DNA of 64,000 bases from Pisaster brevispinus (Eukaryota; Echinodermata; Asteroidea; Forcipulatida; Asteriidae): assembly GCA_023634235.1 (NCBI GenBank), contig JAMKCF010000020.1, positions 1,054,001 through 1,118,000 on the forward strand. Direction: 5' to 3'. A program made the translations under genes and the position numbers. The notes below the pieces were generated by a model. It did not search any database and was not told the origin of the DNA. It saw only the letters and a program-made list of their open reading frames with translations. Shown here piece by piece: positions 24,021 to 35,609 of the stretch. Within the stretch, counting starts at the first letter, position 1. Each line of letters starts with the position of its first letter.

Positions 24021-25726
24021 TGACCCTCAGAAACACAAACATTTCACACTGTAAAGAGCCGGATCTGTGTATAGGCCTTGGTTAACATGAGCTAGATGGC
24101 AATAACACGTAGATGTATATTTTTTACGTTCAAAGAAAATGCAAATCACATAAAAACTCATAGAACTCCATCAACGTCTTGTACACTGTAACAACGGCTA
24201 ATTCCGGCTAAAACTAAGCCCGGAGAGGGCGCTCTGTTAGTTTAACGGTCACGATAAAAGTACGGAATTTTTAGAAGAGACATCAACATAATATTATTTG
24301 ATTTTCTGCCCGAGAATCAACCTAATGAATTTCGGATACTGGCTGTGGGTGAAGGTATGGTTTGATTTCACCCAGCCGACCCGACCCCCCATTATTGAAT
24401 AAATCGAGCTCAAAACAATAACAGGTAAATGTAAGTTAGCAAATTTCTCTACCAAATAGACTTGAAGTTCAGTATTAGCAACGACAGTACGACACTCGTA
24501 TTGATGCTGTATATATTGGTCGAAGTAAGAATGATTATTTCAGTGGTTTTATATGTAAGTTATTTGGCTGGTATTAGCTTCAAATAACATTTTATTTAGT
24601 TTCCGGTGCTTTTTTCGTCTCTCTGCCCGGACTCATTGTAAGCCTCTCTCAAGGGCAAGTTGTTCCCTCTCAGCCTCGACTTGGTGATGGAAACCTGTCA
24701 CGATGAAGGCTCTAGAGAAGAGCAACTTAAGACATTTAAAAAACAATTTTAGATATCAATTCTTGTGGGTTTAAACTACTTGTCGGATATATTGCTTGAC
24801 GTAGTGCGCGTCTAAGTTTTCATTTGTCCAATGGATACAATCACTTATTTTAAATTTGCCGCGATTAAAATTAATAATCATAATACTTTCCCCGTTATTT
24901 AATTAGTTTGGGAGTGTGCCTCTCTTTGTCGTCGATGATATTATTTAAATAAAATATACAACTTGAATCAAAAACAAATATTATAGTAATAGAATAAAAA
25001 ACTAAAAGTTACTCGGTGATTGTCAGGCATTCAGGAGCCGCGATTTGGGGTTATTCCCTTACCGAAGTTCACGGTCGAAACGCGCAAACCACGAATAGAG
25101 GCCCCTTACCGGCTTCCATATAGGACCCTTCTGGTATTTGTACTGCAATGTACTTTCATCACAAACATTTAGGACCATTTCTAATTTAATTTAATGTTTT
25201 TTTTCTTTAATTATGACCGTCGGTCTATTTTCTTACTTGCCCTCCCTCCCCTTCCCAACCCTATCCCAAAATACTTTATCGGGCAATCAAGACTCAGCAA
25301 GCCGCAACGTATTTTGTTAAACAATGTACAGTACATGTACAGTACATGTACATACTTTCACAAAGCACATAGCAATACACGTGAGTGTATTTGAACCCAC
25401 AACTATTGCGTCCAAGTACGCATGTGCAAGGGGAAATGTAAAGTGAACTACGCCCATTTATGTTAATTGCCCACGTTCGTCCTGGAAAAAAAACACGCTT
25501 ACAGTCCCTATTGTCACGCTCGCTATACGTACATCAACTTTAAGGAATCGCACATTACCCCTCTAGTGCCTAATCCTACCAGTCTGATGCAACTGTCTGA
25601 TCAAGCAGTCTGTTTACTAAATTACTCTGCGCATTTTTTAGTTGTAATCCCATGTCCTTCATTTCTAAGAGAATACGCTTGAGAAACATAATTTTAAGTT
25701 TGAGTGGCCAGGGAAAGGTTGCTTAC
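24021..25726. other. Non-coding, nothing recognised
   Basis: AT-rich; repeated 'gtacatgtacagtac' palindromes near 25325-25352. No gene supported. Confidence 0.45.
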
Positions 25727-25766
25727 CTTTAGTTCCACACTGGTCGGACTCAGGGAATTCCCCCAT
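25727..25766 (-). CDS. Candidate first coding exon with start codon
   Basis: On the minus strand ATGG (G at -3, G at +4) opens MGEFPESDQCGTK and runs into a strong donor, AAAG|GTAAGC, in phase 1. A TATA box lies about 130 bases upstream. The next minus-strand exon candidate (18913-18854) continues the frame in the right phase. If it then joins the acceptor at 9316, the frame overlaps the TRIM start out of frame and stops shortly after. It would then be an upstream reading frame rather than a protein. Confidence 0.4.
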
Positions 25767-25892
25767 GACTCCTGCACAAAACAAGCCTTAGCTTTGATGG
25801 AACGCCAAAGAGGCAAGTAATCCGACTAACACATCGGTCGGTCTTTTGCATCGATCGATGGGTCTTTTGTGACGAGCAATGCTTTAAATATG

Positions 25893-25902
25893 CTATATAT
25901 AG
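25893..25902 (-). promoter_or_regulatory. Candidate TATA box
   Basis: CTATATATAG, upstream of the candidate first exon at the spacing expected for a start site near 25865. Position and sequence only. Confidence 0.4.
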
Positions 25903-27511
25903 GGGCCAGGCTATTGATGGGTGCATATGGTATTTTCGAGCATGTTTGCATTAGTATTGGTTTGTTTACATTCCATTTGTGGCCTTGGCCAACTTGCTAG
26001 AATGTATGTTACAATACTATAGAAACATATTTCCCTTGTTTATGTGTTTTTAGTTTCATTTAAATAAGAATATGAATTTGAACCTTACAAAAATATTGAG
26101 ACGATTTTTATTTCACGAAATTTACTGGTGATTGTGTGTATTTTAGTTTGCAATTGATTAGCAAACTGTCAATGCCGATTTGTTTAGCTTCTTTTTTCAC
26201 CCATACACTCTGTTGCAACGTCATCTAGTAGTCTCCACAATGACATTTCTCATTCTGACTATATTATAGGGTTGCAGAAAAGGTTTACAGACAAACGTTT
26301 GCAGACTCGAACAGGTCCTAGTTTGGTTGATAAGACAGGAAAACAAGCTGACTTAGTTTTGGAATCAAGTCATCGATAACGTACAGTTCAATCGCTTATC
26401 TAAGTTGTATTGGTATGATTTATATTCAATGCTAAAATTGAAATGTTAAAACTCAACAGAAACTTTTTGTTCCCTCATTGCTCAACAAATGTTTATACAT
26501 TTTTTGAATTCTTATTTTAATAAGCCCCCAAAAATTGAATACTAAAAAAAATCTACTATAATTAACCATTTAAAAAAAAATCAACAACAATAGATAAAAT
26601 CGGAATTAAGTGACATGCAAGGTTTGGCAATACTGATTAACAGAACAAAGCCACAAGGGTAAAATAACTTGCGATTCTTATTTATTATTACTTCGATCAT
26701 CTCGGCACAGCATTAATTTCATGCTACTTCCCTAAAGTCTGTAAAGATACAAAACTGTAAACAAAATTTTTTATTTTCGTTTAAATTAAGACCAACATGA
26801 GAATGTTTATACATACATCTTGACATGATTGAATTTGCTGCAACAGTGGGGTCCCCAACACCCACAGTGACAATGACAGTACTTTTGCCGATTTCATAAT
26901 GTCTTGTTTGCCTTGTTTTTGATATTTCTGGTTTGAATCAAAGAAAAATAAAACGGTTGCATCAGGATGAAAAGATAAAGCTTTAAACTTTACTTCAAAG
27001 ACATTGATAGCGTGGTAGTAACAGCAACATTATAAACGTAGTAGAATTGATTAAAAATGTGCAGCATGTACAAACATATTTATTAACACCAGTGTTGTGT
27101 CCTTCCTTGTCTAACATGAAACTTATCAGTAAATGTATTGTCCATTCAAGAACCTTCCCAAACCACAGCCCTGACTATAATCTCTCATAAGGCCTTTTCA
27201 TAAACACCATCTTCTTACTAAGATTGGGGACCAGCCAGAAAGTCGGAAACCATTAGTCAGCTCAGAAAGGGTTCTTTTTTACAAAAAGTGTCACACATAA
27301 ACATTCTTACTAATCGTTTACACACGCTTAATCAATACTTTTAAAATAACACTCAATAATTCAGCAAAACCAGCAAATAATTAATTTACACACTCATTTT
27401 GTTCGTTGATAATATGAACATGTCTTTCCATTATACATACATCTTACTTAGACTTTGGTATACAAGCTTTTGTAGAGGGAAAACTACATACTCCACTTGC
27501 CAAGTTTTCTA
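25903..27511. other. Non-coding, nothing recognised
   Basis: AT-rich, no convincing frame on either strand. Confidence 0.5.
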
Positions 27512-27715
27512 GAACACATCATAAAGGGATGGGATCATTGTTTTATCTTGGAAGAATCAAAACATATCGTTTTCAAAAAACATAACATAAATGGATGGTT
27601 AATCATTAGTTTTGGAAGAGTCCATTTAGTCTCATCCTCTAGTTATCAAGAAACATATCATAAAGGGAGGGTACATCATTGGTTATTGGAAGAGTACATT
27701 CATTGTGTAAAAATT
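27512..27715 (+). repeat. Degenerate tandem repeat, three units of 66-73 bp
   Basis: Units start near 27512, 27578 and 27651 with 'aacatatcataaaggga'-like sequence, then 'atcattrgtttt', then 'ttggaagag'. The open frame across them is a by-product. Confidence 0.6.
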
Positions 27716-27888
27716 CCTTTTATATATCTCATTTGCAACAATAGCAGTAGCATCTGAATCTAATGTGCAAATTTTTCTAGGATAAAATATATTGTTTTTC
27801 CCCCCTTTTCGATGGATTGCCAGAAAAATGTAAAGATAATGATAAAAATAATAAACACAAAATCTTAAACTGAGCATTTTACATTAAT

Positions 27889-28160
27889 GTATCAAGCTTT
27901 ACATTACTGCCCTGGAAATTGAGCCAAGAACATTCCTCTAATCTCTCTCAGCTCCCTAGGGGGAGTATACAGCCCCGGACTGCCGTGGGGCTCCAATGCC
28001 TACCCTTGCAGGTACTCATTTCTATCCCTGGATCAAGAGATATATGGTTAAGAATCTTGCTCCAGGACACAAGTGTCTTGACTAGGATTCGAACCCACAC
28101 ACCCATGAGTTAACCACCAGAACTTTTATTCAATGCTCTAAACCACTCGGCCATGACACT
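27889..28160 (-). mobile_element. tRNA-Leu-derived SINE, minus-strand copy
   Basis: Read on the minus strand it begins 'tgtcatggccgagtggttt' (box A), has 'gggttcgaatcct' (box B) and continues with 'ggagcaagattcttaacca' and 'tgtatactccc...agggagctgag'. The same order is seen at 35610-35940. The 'gagcaagrcacttaacc' part resembles central domains of V/Deu-type SINEs. Anticodon stem is degraded. Confidence 0.88.
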
Positions 28161-28236
28161 CTAAGATACTACTGCACTTCAATTTGAGAAACACTGAATA
28201 TTACTGAGTTTTTATACCACAATGTTTTCAATAAAT

Positions 28237-28304
28237 ATGCATGAAAACAGATAATGCATGAAAACAGATAATGCATGAAAACAGATAATGCATGAAAACA
28301 GATA
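28237..28304 (+). repeat. 17-bp tandem repeat, four copies
   Basis: 'atgcatgaaaacagata' at 28237, 28254, 28271 and 28288, essentially identical. Confidence 0.95.
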
Positions 28305-28885
28305 ATGCACCCACAAGATCCAAACTCATGTCATCATGTATTGCTTCCTGTCCAAATTGCTCTATATATTTCTCTTTACTGTGCATGGATTGAGAAGGCC
28401 TGAATTCCAACCTTTTCCAAATCAAAAATCAAATTTATGCCCAGGTTAAATTTTCAATTTAATTTTTTTCATGGTAATCTGGTAAAGATGATTATTATAT
28501 GACAACACTTTTGCATCACAAAGGATTATCGGTAGGATCTGGACAAGGTTACACACGTACGCATACTCAGTCTGGTTGATTTGTGGGAGTCAGATTTTCT
28601 TTGAGCAAGTTGATGTTACAGAAATATCTTCAGTAAAAATTGATATTGATCTCAGTTTTTAGGCGTACAGAGACTAGACTTTTCATCCCATAAAATGCCA
28701 AAAGCTCAGAGCTTCCCGGGCTTTGCCATCTGGACCCCCACTGGGGCTTTGCCCCTGGACCCCTCCAATTACATTTCTTTGAGCCCTGCTCCCCTTCCAA
28801 AGACATAATCCTGGGTGTGCCAGGAAATAATAAGAACAAATATATTCAGAAATATCAACTTTCTGGCAAAAAAAACAAGTCTTAC
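28305..28885. other. Non-coding, possible exon remnant
   Basis: A minus-strand open stretch near 28310-28400 reads HSKEKYIEQFGQEAIHDDM and looks coding-like, but its splice sites do not match the phase of the neighbouring exon. Otherwise nothing is recognised. Confidence 0.3.
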
Positions 28886-29000
28886 CGAGTTGGAAAAAGA
28901 GTCCATGGAACAAAAACAGACCCACAATGAAGTAGACAGAGTTATCCTTGTTACAAAACTCTACAATGTCATTGTACAGGGTGTTGTCATCCAACTTGTC
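28886..29000 (-). CDS. Probable internal exon of an unidentified gene
   Basis: The minus strand reads 'ttgttttaaactgcag' before 29000 and GTAAGA after 28886. Only one frame is open over the 115 bases. It begins DKLDDNTLYNDIVEFCNKD and ends in a hydrophobic run, VYFIVGLFLFHGLFFQL, which could be a membrane segment or the core of a helical domain. Entry phase is 0, matching the exit of exon 30025-29932; exit phase is 1. The joined sequence across the two exons has the mixed charged and leucine pattern of a helical domain. The downstream exon was not found. No family is recognised. Confidence 0.6.
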
Positions 29001-29329
29001 CTGCAGTTTAAAACAACAAGATACCTCAGTATAAACTAACAACAACATCCAAAACTGGATTTGTCTCACTGTTACAAATTAAATATATACACTTAAGACA
29101 GGACTAAGACTATGGTCCAATTCTAGAAATGTATGAGCAGAAAATATTGCTTGACAAATCGTGTCACAAATAGTTACCAAATCATTATAAATTACATGGT
29201 ATTTTTGGCTTGTAATTTCCTTCAATGGGAAGGGTGCAACTCTTTCTCTGATTAACTACTCACTATAGAACCTACACACAGCTAAATACCCAGCCAGGGT
29301 AATAGCATGCCATCCAAAGCCCTTATCTA

Positions 29330-29697
29330 CTAGCAAGAGCTTGTTTCATTAAATATCTGAACATTTGCAAAGTCCTTTTTGGATTTTTGAGACCAGGGTG
29401 CAATTTCATTGCACTGCTTACAACAGACTTCTGTGCTTATGGCAACCTGTGAAGTGCCTGATCTTTGTGGCCGTAAGTGCTGAAATCCACAGTAAGAAGC
29501 AGCGTGGAGTTGGGCCAAACAAATTTAAACTTATTGCTTAACAGTTTCTGCTTAGCAGAAATGAGCAGGATACAAGTCATAAATGGTACATGAGACAAGG
29601 TGTTTAGGCTGGTAATCTTAATCTGGTAAAAACATTTTTGTCGTGCTTAGCTACTTTTTGTGCTTACAAGCAATTTTATGAAATAGAGCTATGGAGT
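29330..29697. mobile_element. Possible MITE, about 365 bp
   Basis: 'agcttgtttcattaaa' near 29338 is an imperfect inverted match to 'tttatgaaatagagct' near 29675-29690. Repeats of 'gcttagcagaa' and 'tgcttac' lie inside. Weak evidence. Confidence 0.35.
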
Positions 29698-29931
29698 CAG
29701 ATTGAATTCATAGTCCTGTCTATCTATATCATTCTGTGCTAGAAAGAAATATAATCAGCAAAACTAGGCATATTTCAATAATTTGTACACAAATGACCTA
29801 GTAAGAAAGTAATACCTTTCAGTTGTCTGATTTCAATTAGGCCCCTCTCCTCTGTTTCCAACTTCAGTGAAACTGATTTTAATCTCAAAGTATGATAAGA
29901 GACCAAACTATAGAATAAATGAATCAGTTAC

Positions 29932-30025
29932 CTTTATATACTTTTCACATAAGAGCCTAGACTCTTTTAGGAGTTTATGAGGAAGATTGGTGTTGTATAA
30001 AAAATATTCAATGATAGTTGTTTTG
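29932..30025 (-). CDS. Probable internal exon of the same unidentified gene
   Basis: Ninety-four bases, open in one frame, containing TIIEYFLYNTNLPHKLL and LLCEKYIK. The donor is AAAG|GTAACT. The acceptor 'catgcctcttgag' lies at the junction with the 81-bp minisatellite, whose first base is 30031, so the pyrimidine tract is supplied by satellite sequence. Entry phase 2 matches the exit of 38074-37967, and exit phase 0 matches the entry of 29000-28886. The helical, Leu- and Cys-containing pattern faintly recalls the region after a BTB domain, but this is not strong enough to name. Confidence 0.55.
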
Positions 30026-30030
30026 CTCAA

Positions 30031-32640
30031 GAGGCATGACACTTAGCTATAATGTTGTGATTGGGTTAGGGTGTTCCTCTTGGACTAGTAGTGACTTGGA
30101 TGAGTGATGTTGAGGCATGACACTTAACTATAATGCTGTGATTGGGTTAGGGTGTTCCTCTTGGACTAGTAGTGACTTGGATGAGTGATGTTGAGGCATG
30201 ACACTTAACTATAATGTTGTGATTGGGTTAGGGTGTTCCTCTTGGACTAGTAGTGACTTGAATGAGTGATGTTGAGGCATGACACTTAACTATAATGTTG
30301 TGATTGGGTTAGGGTGTTCCTCTTGGACTAGTAGTGACTTGGATGAGTGATGTTGAGACGTGACACTTAACTATAATGTTGTGATTTGGTTAGGGTGTTC
30401 CTCTTGGACTAGTAGTGACTTGGATGAGTGATGTTGAGGCGTGACACTTAACTATAATGTTGTGATTGGGTTAGGGTGTTCCTCTTGGACTAGTAGTGAC
30501 TTGGATGAGTGATGTTGAGGCATGACACTTAACTATAATGTTGTGATTGGGTTAGGGTGTTCCTCTTGGACTAGTAGTGACTTGGATGAGTGATGTTGAG
30601 GCATGACACTTAACTATAATGTGATTGGGTTAGGGTGTTCCTCTTGGACTAGTAGTGACTTGGATGAGTGATGTTGAGGCACGACACTTAACTATAATGT
30701 TGTGATTGGGTTAGGGTGTTCCTCTTGGACTAGTAGTGACTTGGATGAGTGATGTTGAGGCATGACACTTAACCATGTTAACTGTAATGTTGTGATTGGG
30801 TTAGGGTGTTGCTCTTGGACTAGTAGTGACTTGAATGAGAGATGTTGAGGCATGACACTTAACTATAATGTTGTGATTGGGTTAGGGTGTTCCTCTTGGA
30901 CTAGTAGTGACTTGAATGAGTGATGTTGAGGCATGACACTTAACTATAATGTTGTGATTGGGTTAGGGTGTTCCTCTTGGACTAGTAGTGACTTGGATGA
31001 GTGATGTTGAGGCATGACACTTAACTATAATGTTGTGATTGGGTTAGGGTGTTGCTCTTGGACTAGTAGTGACTTGAATGAGTGATGTTGAGGCATGACA
31101 CTTAACTATAATGTTGTGATTGGGTTAGGGTGTTGCTCTTGGACTAGTAGTGACTTGGATGAGTGATGTTGAGGCATGACACTTAACTATAATGTAGTGA
31201 TTGGGTTAGGGTGTTCCTCTTGGACTAGTAGTGACTTGGATGAGTGATGTTGAGGCATGACACTTAACTATAATGTTGTGATTGGGTTAGGGTGTTGCTC
31301 TTGGACTAGTAGTGACTTGAATGAGTGATGTTGAGGCATGACACTTAACTATAATGCTGTGATTGGGTTAGGGTGTTGCTCTTGGACTAGTAGTGACTTG
31401 GATGAGTGATGTTGAGGCATGACACTTAACTATAATGTTGTGATTGGGTTAGGGTGTTCCTCTTGGACTAGTAGTGACTTGAATGAGTGATGTTGAGGCA
31501 TGACACTTAACTATAATGTAGTGATTGGGTTAGGGTGTTCCTCTTGGACTAGTAGTGACTTGGATGAGTGATGTTGAGGCATGACACTTAACTATAATGT
31601 TGTGATTGGGTTAGGGTGTTGCTCTTGGACTAGTAGTGACTTGAATGAGTGATGTTGAGGCATGACACTTAACTATAATGCTGTGATTGGGTTAGGGTGT
31701 TCCTCTTGGACTAGTAGTGACTTGGATGAGTGATGTTGAGGCATGACACTTAACTATAATGTTGTGATTGGGTTAGGGTGTTCCTCTTGGACTAGTAGTG
31801 ACTTGAATGAGTGATGTTGAGGCATGACACTTAACTATAATGTTGTGATTGGGTTAGGGTGTTCCTCTTGGACTAGTAGTGACTTGAATGAGTGATGTTG
31901 AGGCATGACACTTAACTATAATGTTGTGATTTGGTTAGGGTGTTCCTCTTGGACTAGTAGTGACTTGAATGAGTGATGTTGAGGCATGACACTTAACTAT
32001 AATATTGTGATTGGGTTAGGGTGTTCCTCTTGGACTAGTAGTGACTTGGATGAGTGATGTTGAGGCATGACACTTAACTATAATGTGATTGGGTTAGGGT
32101 GTTCCTCTTGGACTAGTAGTGACTTGGATGAGTGATGTTGAGGCACGACACTTAACTATAATGTTGTGATTGGGTTAGGGTGTTCCTCTTGGACTAGTAG
32201 TGACTTGGATGAGTGATGTTGAGGCATGACACTTAACCATGTTAACTGTAATGTTGTGATTGGGTTAGGGTGTTGCTCTTGGACTAGTAGTGACTTGGAT
32301 GAGTGATGTTGAGGCATGACAATGTTGTGATTGGGTTAGGGTGTTGCTCTTGGACTAGTAGTGACTTGGATGAGTGATGTTGAGGCATGACACATAACTA
32401 TAATGTTGTGATTTGGTTAGGGTGTTCCTTTTGGACTAGTAGTGACTTGGATGAGTGATGTTGGGGCATGACACTTAACTATAATGTGATTGGGTTAGGG
32501 TGTTCCTCTTGGACTAGTAGTGACTTGGATGAGTGATGTTGAGGCATGACACTTAACTATAATGTTGTGGTTGGGTTAGGGTGTTCCTCTTGGACTAGTA
32601 GTGACTTGGATGAGTGATTTTGAGGCATGACACTTAACTA
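30031..32640 (+). repeat. Minisatellite, 81-bp unit, about 32 copies
   Basis: Units begin 'gaggcatgacacttaacta' and repeat every 81 bases, each with 'gggttagggtg', which contains the telomere hexamer TTAGGG. Variants include G/C in 'gttSctctt', G/A in 'cttgRatgag', a 3-base deletion giving 'taatgtgattggg', and an insertion 'aaccatgttaactg'. The deletion and insertion variants occur in the same order at about 30620-30790 and 32085-32250, so a block of about 1.46 kb was duplicated as a whole. Confidence 0.97.
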
Positions 32641-32790
32641 ACGAGTTGTGCTTAAAAGAAAGAGGAGCTCTACTAAATTTACTTCAATCCTATTGTTTGT
32701 AACACTTATCATTTTGATAATCAAGCCAGAAAGAAAGACAACCATGATAGCCCACACAAAAACATATATAAATGTCCTAAACTGATTTAT

Positions 32791-32955
32791 CTAGCCATAG
32801 GGCTAGAGAGCTCAGTTGGTAGGGCACTGGCAGGTTAAACCAGAGGTCTAGCCATAGGGCTAGATAGCTCAGTTGGTAGTGCACCGGCTTTTTAAACCAG
32901 AGGTCTAGCCATATGGCTAGATAGCTCATCGTGTAGAACAATGAATTGTTAAACC
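32791..32955 (+). repeat. Three tandem 57-bp tRNA-like half sequences
   Basis: Units start with 'ctagccat' at 32791, 32848 and 32905. The second reads GGGCTAGATAGCTCAGTTGG followed by 'tagtgcaccggctttttaaaccagaggt'. This matches the acceptor/D-arm, box A and anticodon arm (TTT, Lys-like) of a tRNA. The T arm and box B are missing from every unit, and the third is decayed. It is not a functional tRNA gene and is probably a degenerate SINE head or tRNA-half duplication. Confidence 0.7.
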
Positions 32956-33810
32956 TAAAAACAAGATATGACTTGTTTCATTTTGCAATAATGAAACTAA
33001 TGTCCTTGAATTTCAACGGACTATTTTAACAGTTGTAAAAAAAAAAGAGTAATAGAGACAGATTGTAGTTTAGCTAAATGAGCATGCTTTGAAAAAAGCC
33101 TTTGAAGACTCAAGAACAATAAATGCAAACATCAGGACTTGCAATCCAGAATATTGACATCATGAGAACTTGAGTCCAGTGCATCAGACCACTCGATCAA
33201 CCAGGACTTACTCTTCAAAGACCAGAAATTTACCAGCCCTATAAGAATGGACCTCTTACCTGTTTCTCATCTATTTTAATGTTATTTCTTGCATCATGGT
33301 TTCATGTCAGCCTCTTATCTCAGCTAGTTGTTCTTCCATCATCTCAATCTGTTGAGGAAACAGTTCAAACTATGTCTCTTCTCGTACTTCATTGACTTGC
33401 TTGGGGGTAGCTTCAAGTGAGAACCCTGGGGTAAGTATACTGAATATTTAAGACAATTGAGTCAAGTGGGAAATGAAGATGGGATGCCAGTGAGATTACA
33501 ATTTCAGCTGAATTTCATTGGGTTAAGTCCAGGGAATAGACCCTGAATTGACTCAGATGTCACAGGAGCTTGGTCTGGTGTTCCTATACTTTCACTTTTT
33601 AAATTCTTTTATAAGAAAATAAAAAGTGATGTTTATGCAAGAAGTTTTTTACTAGTTCATAGTAGGCTTCTATACTGTGGCAATTATAGAAGCAACAGCC
33701 ATTTGAGGTGTCTTATATTTCCTCTTCTAGGTAAAATAAAATCTTAAGAAGCAAACATTTCTACAAAGTGCGTTTTCCACTCAAAACAATTTGAAGGACA
33801 AGAAGATTAC
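32956..33810. other. Non-coding with possible minus-strand splice sites
   Basis: A minus-strand GTAAGAGG donor near 33255 and the acceptor 'tttcctcaacag' near 33355 enclose a stretch beginning IEMMEEQLAEIR. All frames there contain stops, so no coding exon is called. Confidence 0.35.
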
Positions 33811-33885
33811 CTGTAGGATGCAGGTATCTACCTCAAGTGATGCCCAAGGTACATTTTTAGATGATTTTTCAATCCAGTGGTTTGT
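33811..33885 (-). CDS. Candidate 75-bp exon
   Basis: The acceptor 'gtctggttttacag' and donor CAG|GTAATC bracket 25 open codons that include SKNVPWASLEVDTCILQ. Its open frame is phase 0 to 0. It therefore does not fit between the phase-2 exons at 38074-37967 and 30025-29932. It may belong to another transcript or be chance. Confidence 0.3.
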
Positions 33886-34187
33886 CTGTAAAACCAGACA
33901 TGTGGTAAAGTCTTACAACTATTCTCTGATGTTAACAGACAGTACATGTCTCCAGCTCCATGTTACAGGCAAAGGCCAATGACACTCATTCATTTGTGAA
34001 AATGTCTTCTCAGGCAACTCAGATTTATATTTTACAAAATCTGTCTAGGTCTCCTTAAAGATGACAGCACTGTAGCTATGAAGATCTACTCAGTGTTGGA
34101 TGAGGAATGAAAACCCACAAGCCTATGTCATATGGGAGTGACTGAAAACACTATCCACACATGAAGCACTGGTCTGAGGTGTGATTC
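33886..34187. other. Non-coding, nothing recognised
   Basis: AT-rich spacer before the duplicated segment. Confidence 0.4.
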
Positions 34188-35600
34188 AAACCAGGGTCCA
34201 TTGATGTGATTGATAGGACAAGTCACAACTAGACTAGCCTGATTCCCAACTACTTATTGTTTATGGACTCACTCTCTCTCTCTCTGTTTCTATCATGTGG
34301 GGAGTACAGTGAAGAGAGTCTTCTTTCAGAAGAATGGTAGCAAAGAGGTCCTAGATGAGCAATCTATGATTGGAATAAAAGGTACAACATTGGTAATACG
34401 GTGCTACATAAATGGGTCTTATTGCTCAAAACATAGCTCTGCTTATCCTGTTGAAACATAAATAATGATCATTTTGATTAACTGCTACGGGTGTGAAAAG
34501 CACTTCATAAGAAGCCATCATTATTATTTTCACTCTTTGGAATTCTTCTGAAATTCTGAAAAAAGAGCAGGTACAACTGGACCAGTAGATTGATATTTAG
34601 ACTTTTGGAATTTAACTTCAACATCCCAACAGCAATTAAGCAATTTATTGACATAGTGGATTATTTTGGAAAATTTAATAATATGAGCAATCAAAAAGAG
34701 TATAATAAAAACAGTAATGGTGCCCCATAATAGTGACTCAGACTTGTCTACAGGCATTTTATAACCAAATGATGTACTCAAGTTGAGGTGGAACAGTACC
34801 AACCAGTGATGGTGCCCTATTTTAGTCAGTCAGATTGATCTACAGCCACAGGCATTAAAGATCTACTTCAGAACCCTTGTCACACACTGCATTATTTAAA
34901 GCCAACTTGCAAGTAACCAACAGCGCAACGTGCACAAGAAATTCGTCAGTGTCAAAACAGATAGTGTCTAATAGTCTCGAAAAACAAAATGTCTGACAGA
35001 AATGTGAATGTGACATGATCCCATAGCTTCACAAGACTCTGTCTCTGGAATACCTTAGTTTCCTTAGGATGCACAAATCTCAGTCTCACTCCATGTTTTA
35101 CATCTGAAGCTGTTACTGCTTCTCCACAGTCAAATGATCAGCTGACTGCTGCATGATAGTCATAGCGTCAATCTCAGCATCTAAACAATAAGAACAATAT
35201 AGGAATTATTATAGACTGTGTAAGTCTCATCCATAGTCCAACACTGTGGAGAATTCTTTTGTTCCTTCCTTTGTCCCTGTACTTTACATCCTCTCATAGA
35301 CTTTATACACAAAATTCCTCATTGAAAATCCTTCTCTTTAGAACTCCCTTGTGGAGACCTTTTTGTTTTCAGTCTCCATAAGGCAGCAAATATTCAAACA
35401 CAGGGACCCGTATCAAAGTGTGATTTTATTTCCTTCATACATGAGAGAACCAAAGGATCCCCAAACTGTTCAGATACATGCCAGACTTGTACAGTCTATT
35501 CATTCTTCACACACCATGTATTTCTGTACCATCATTGGTTTACTCCAAAAGATAAATAACTAATGCTGTTTTCTAGCAAACCTTTGTCCCTTGAAAATGC
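34188..35600 (+). repeat. Dispersed duplicated segment, copy 2 (interrupted)
   Basis: Homologous to 313-1170 over 34188-34881 and again from about 35543 ('tttactccaa') to 35600. The roughly 660 bases between are absent from copy 1. Directly after the end of homology lies the plus-strand SINE at 35610. Confidence 0.8.
34952..35137 (-). other. Coding-like open stretch, possible gene remnant
   Basis: Sixty-one open codons with no start ATG, including DVKHGVRLRFVHPKETKVF. A second frame just upstream on the same strand (DAEIDAMTIMQQSADH) also looks coding. The two are out of frame with each other, which suggests a decayed exon pair. It lies within the segment that is present only in copy 2 of the duplication. 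Confidence 0.2.
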
Positions 35601-35609
35601 AGAAATGGG

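Noticed and set aside
28630..28839. Continuation of the 28886-29000 exon into lower coordinates
   Set aside because: A strong GTAAGA donor ends the exon; the sequence after it is Gly/Trp/Pro-rich and repeat-like.
30031..32640. CRISPR array
   Set aside because: Units are contiguous 81-bp repeats without unique spacers, in an animal genome.
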